In this document: piece after piece, positions 6,823 through 7,248 of the stretch | Layout: each line of letters starts with the position of its first letter | How positions within the stretch are numbered: position 1 is the stretch's first letter | Assembly: GCA_038244055.1 (NCBI GenBank) | Contig: JBBRTW010000385.1 | Location: 1 to 7,248 of the forward strand | Length of the DNA: 7,248 nt | Reading direction: 5' to 3' | DNA from: DASPKW01 sp038244055 | GTDB lineage: Bacteria > Planctomycetota > Phycisphaerae > Tepidisphaerales > Tepidisphaeraceae | Notes under the pieces: generated by a model | What the model saw: only the letters and a program-made list of their open reading frames with translations | The model's database searches: none | Told to the model about the DNA's origin: nothing | Program-made: the position numbers and the translations under genes

Positions 6823-6965
6823 ACGAAGCCCGCAGGGTTGTACTGGTGGCGTGGCCACTTACTGACAATGGCGACCTGCACGGCGTGCTGCGGATCACCG
6901 GGATGGAGGATTGGGAAGGGGGCACACATCCTTATGAGTTTCTGGCCAACTGGCCGGATGGTTAG
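6792..6965 (+). pseudogene. Unrecognised protein-like fragment after the dinD break
   Basis: Frame 3 is open from 6792 (after TAA 6789-6791) to TAG 6963-6965 and encodes 57 residues, including NYDAVPGVNEARRVVLVAW, GDLHGVLRITGMEDWEGG and HPYEFLANWPDG. The mix of residues looks like genuine protein rather than a shadow frame. It overlaps the last bases of the dinD frame, as expected if dinD was joined to another gene near 6798. There is a GTG at 6819 but no ribosome-binding site. I do not recognise the family. Confidence 0.35.
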
Positions 6966-7248
6966 CTGTCGCAGAAGAACTCCAGCGGATGGCCCAACGC
7001 TTCGGCCGGGTGAATCGCTTTGGCTTGCACACCGATACGGAGATTCACATCGTCCATCCCAAGAGGGACGATTTCGATGTGGAAGTACCCGATCCGCAGC
7101 GCAAAAGGACACTTGAGTTGCTTGAGCGGCTCAACGGCGACGCCAGCCCCGACGCGCTTTTGAAACTTCCTGCGGATGACCGCGCCGCCGCCTTCGCGCC
7201 CGCGCCGATTATCTTGCCGACCACCGATATTCTTTTCGACGCCTGGAG
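6938..7248 (+). pseudogene. cas3: C-terminal part of a Cas3-like CRISPR helicase (type I-G style), truncated at 5' end and by window
   Basis: Frame 2 is open from 6938 (after TGA 6935-6937) to the window end, about 103 codons. From about 6974 it reads EELQRMAQRFGRVNRFG, which is SF2 helicase motif VI (Q-R-x-G-R-x-N-R) in the form typical of Cas3. It continues through DPQRKRTLELLERL to ILPTTDILFDAW, a stretch I associate with type I-G (formerly I-U, GSU0051-like) Cas3. The HD nuclease, Walker A, DEAH box and motifs III-V are not present upstream in any frame, so the front of the gene is gone and the join lies at about 6938-6973. An ATG at 6989 falls inside motif VI and is not a natural start. 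The gene continues beyond the window, where other type I-G genes (csb1, csb2, csx17, cas4-cas1, cas2) could be looked for. The subtype assignment is from memory of the family and less certain than the helicase call. Confidence 0.6.

Noticed and set aside
1..7248. CRISPR array, tRNA, rRNA, transposase or insertion-sequence ends
   Set aside because: No regularly spaced direct repeats, tRNA-like cloverleaf, transposase motifs or paired inverted repeats with target duplications were seen on reading through the window.

Overview
The window is a moderately GC-rich bacterial segment. It carries the end of an exo-alpha-sialidase-like (BNR/Asp-box) gene, followed by a run of phage-defence-type genes, almost all of them damaged. 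The sialidase style (five Asp-boxes, a type expanded in Planctomycetota and other PVC bacteria) and a Cas3 fragment resembling type I-G (formerly I-U) suggest a planctomycete or PVC relative. That assignment is an inference from family style, not from a marker gene.

Layout, all on the + strand: (1) 3-1016, sialidase-like protein, cut by the window start. (2) 1017-1135, short stretch with no gene. (3) 1136-2947, SNF2-type helicase that keeps its C-terminal helicase lobe but has lost the ATP-binding lobe. (4) about 2943-6128, an Eco57I/type IIG-like adenine methyltransferase. It has no proper start, is split by an in-frame TGA at 4722-4724, and ends in a TaqI_C-like specificity region whose codon use differs sharply from the rest. 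(5) 6163-6207, a short methylase-like C-terminal tail left behind in another frame, just before dinD. (6) 6220-6822, dinD, cut off near residue 193. (7) 6792-6965, an unrecognised protein-like fragment. (8) 6938-7248, C-terminal part of a Cas3-like helicase, running off the window.

An intact version would probably be an operon of helicase, methyltransferase (possibly with a PD-(D/E)XK-type nuclease motif at its N-terminus) and DinD: a helicase-assisted restriction-modification system with an SOS-linked third gene. A type I-G CRISPR-Cas remnant lies next to it. As it stands the locus looks like an eroded, recombined defence island. The many breakpoints equally permit a chimaeric metagenomic assembly, and the sequence alone cannot separate the two.

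The most informative signals are the glutamate-codon switch at about 5166-5226, the orphan methylase tail at 6163-6207 (together suggesting replacement of the specificity domain), and the nonsense codon inside an otherwise continuous methyltransferase frame. I saw no tRNA, rRNA, CRISPR array or insertion sequence.
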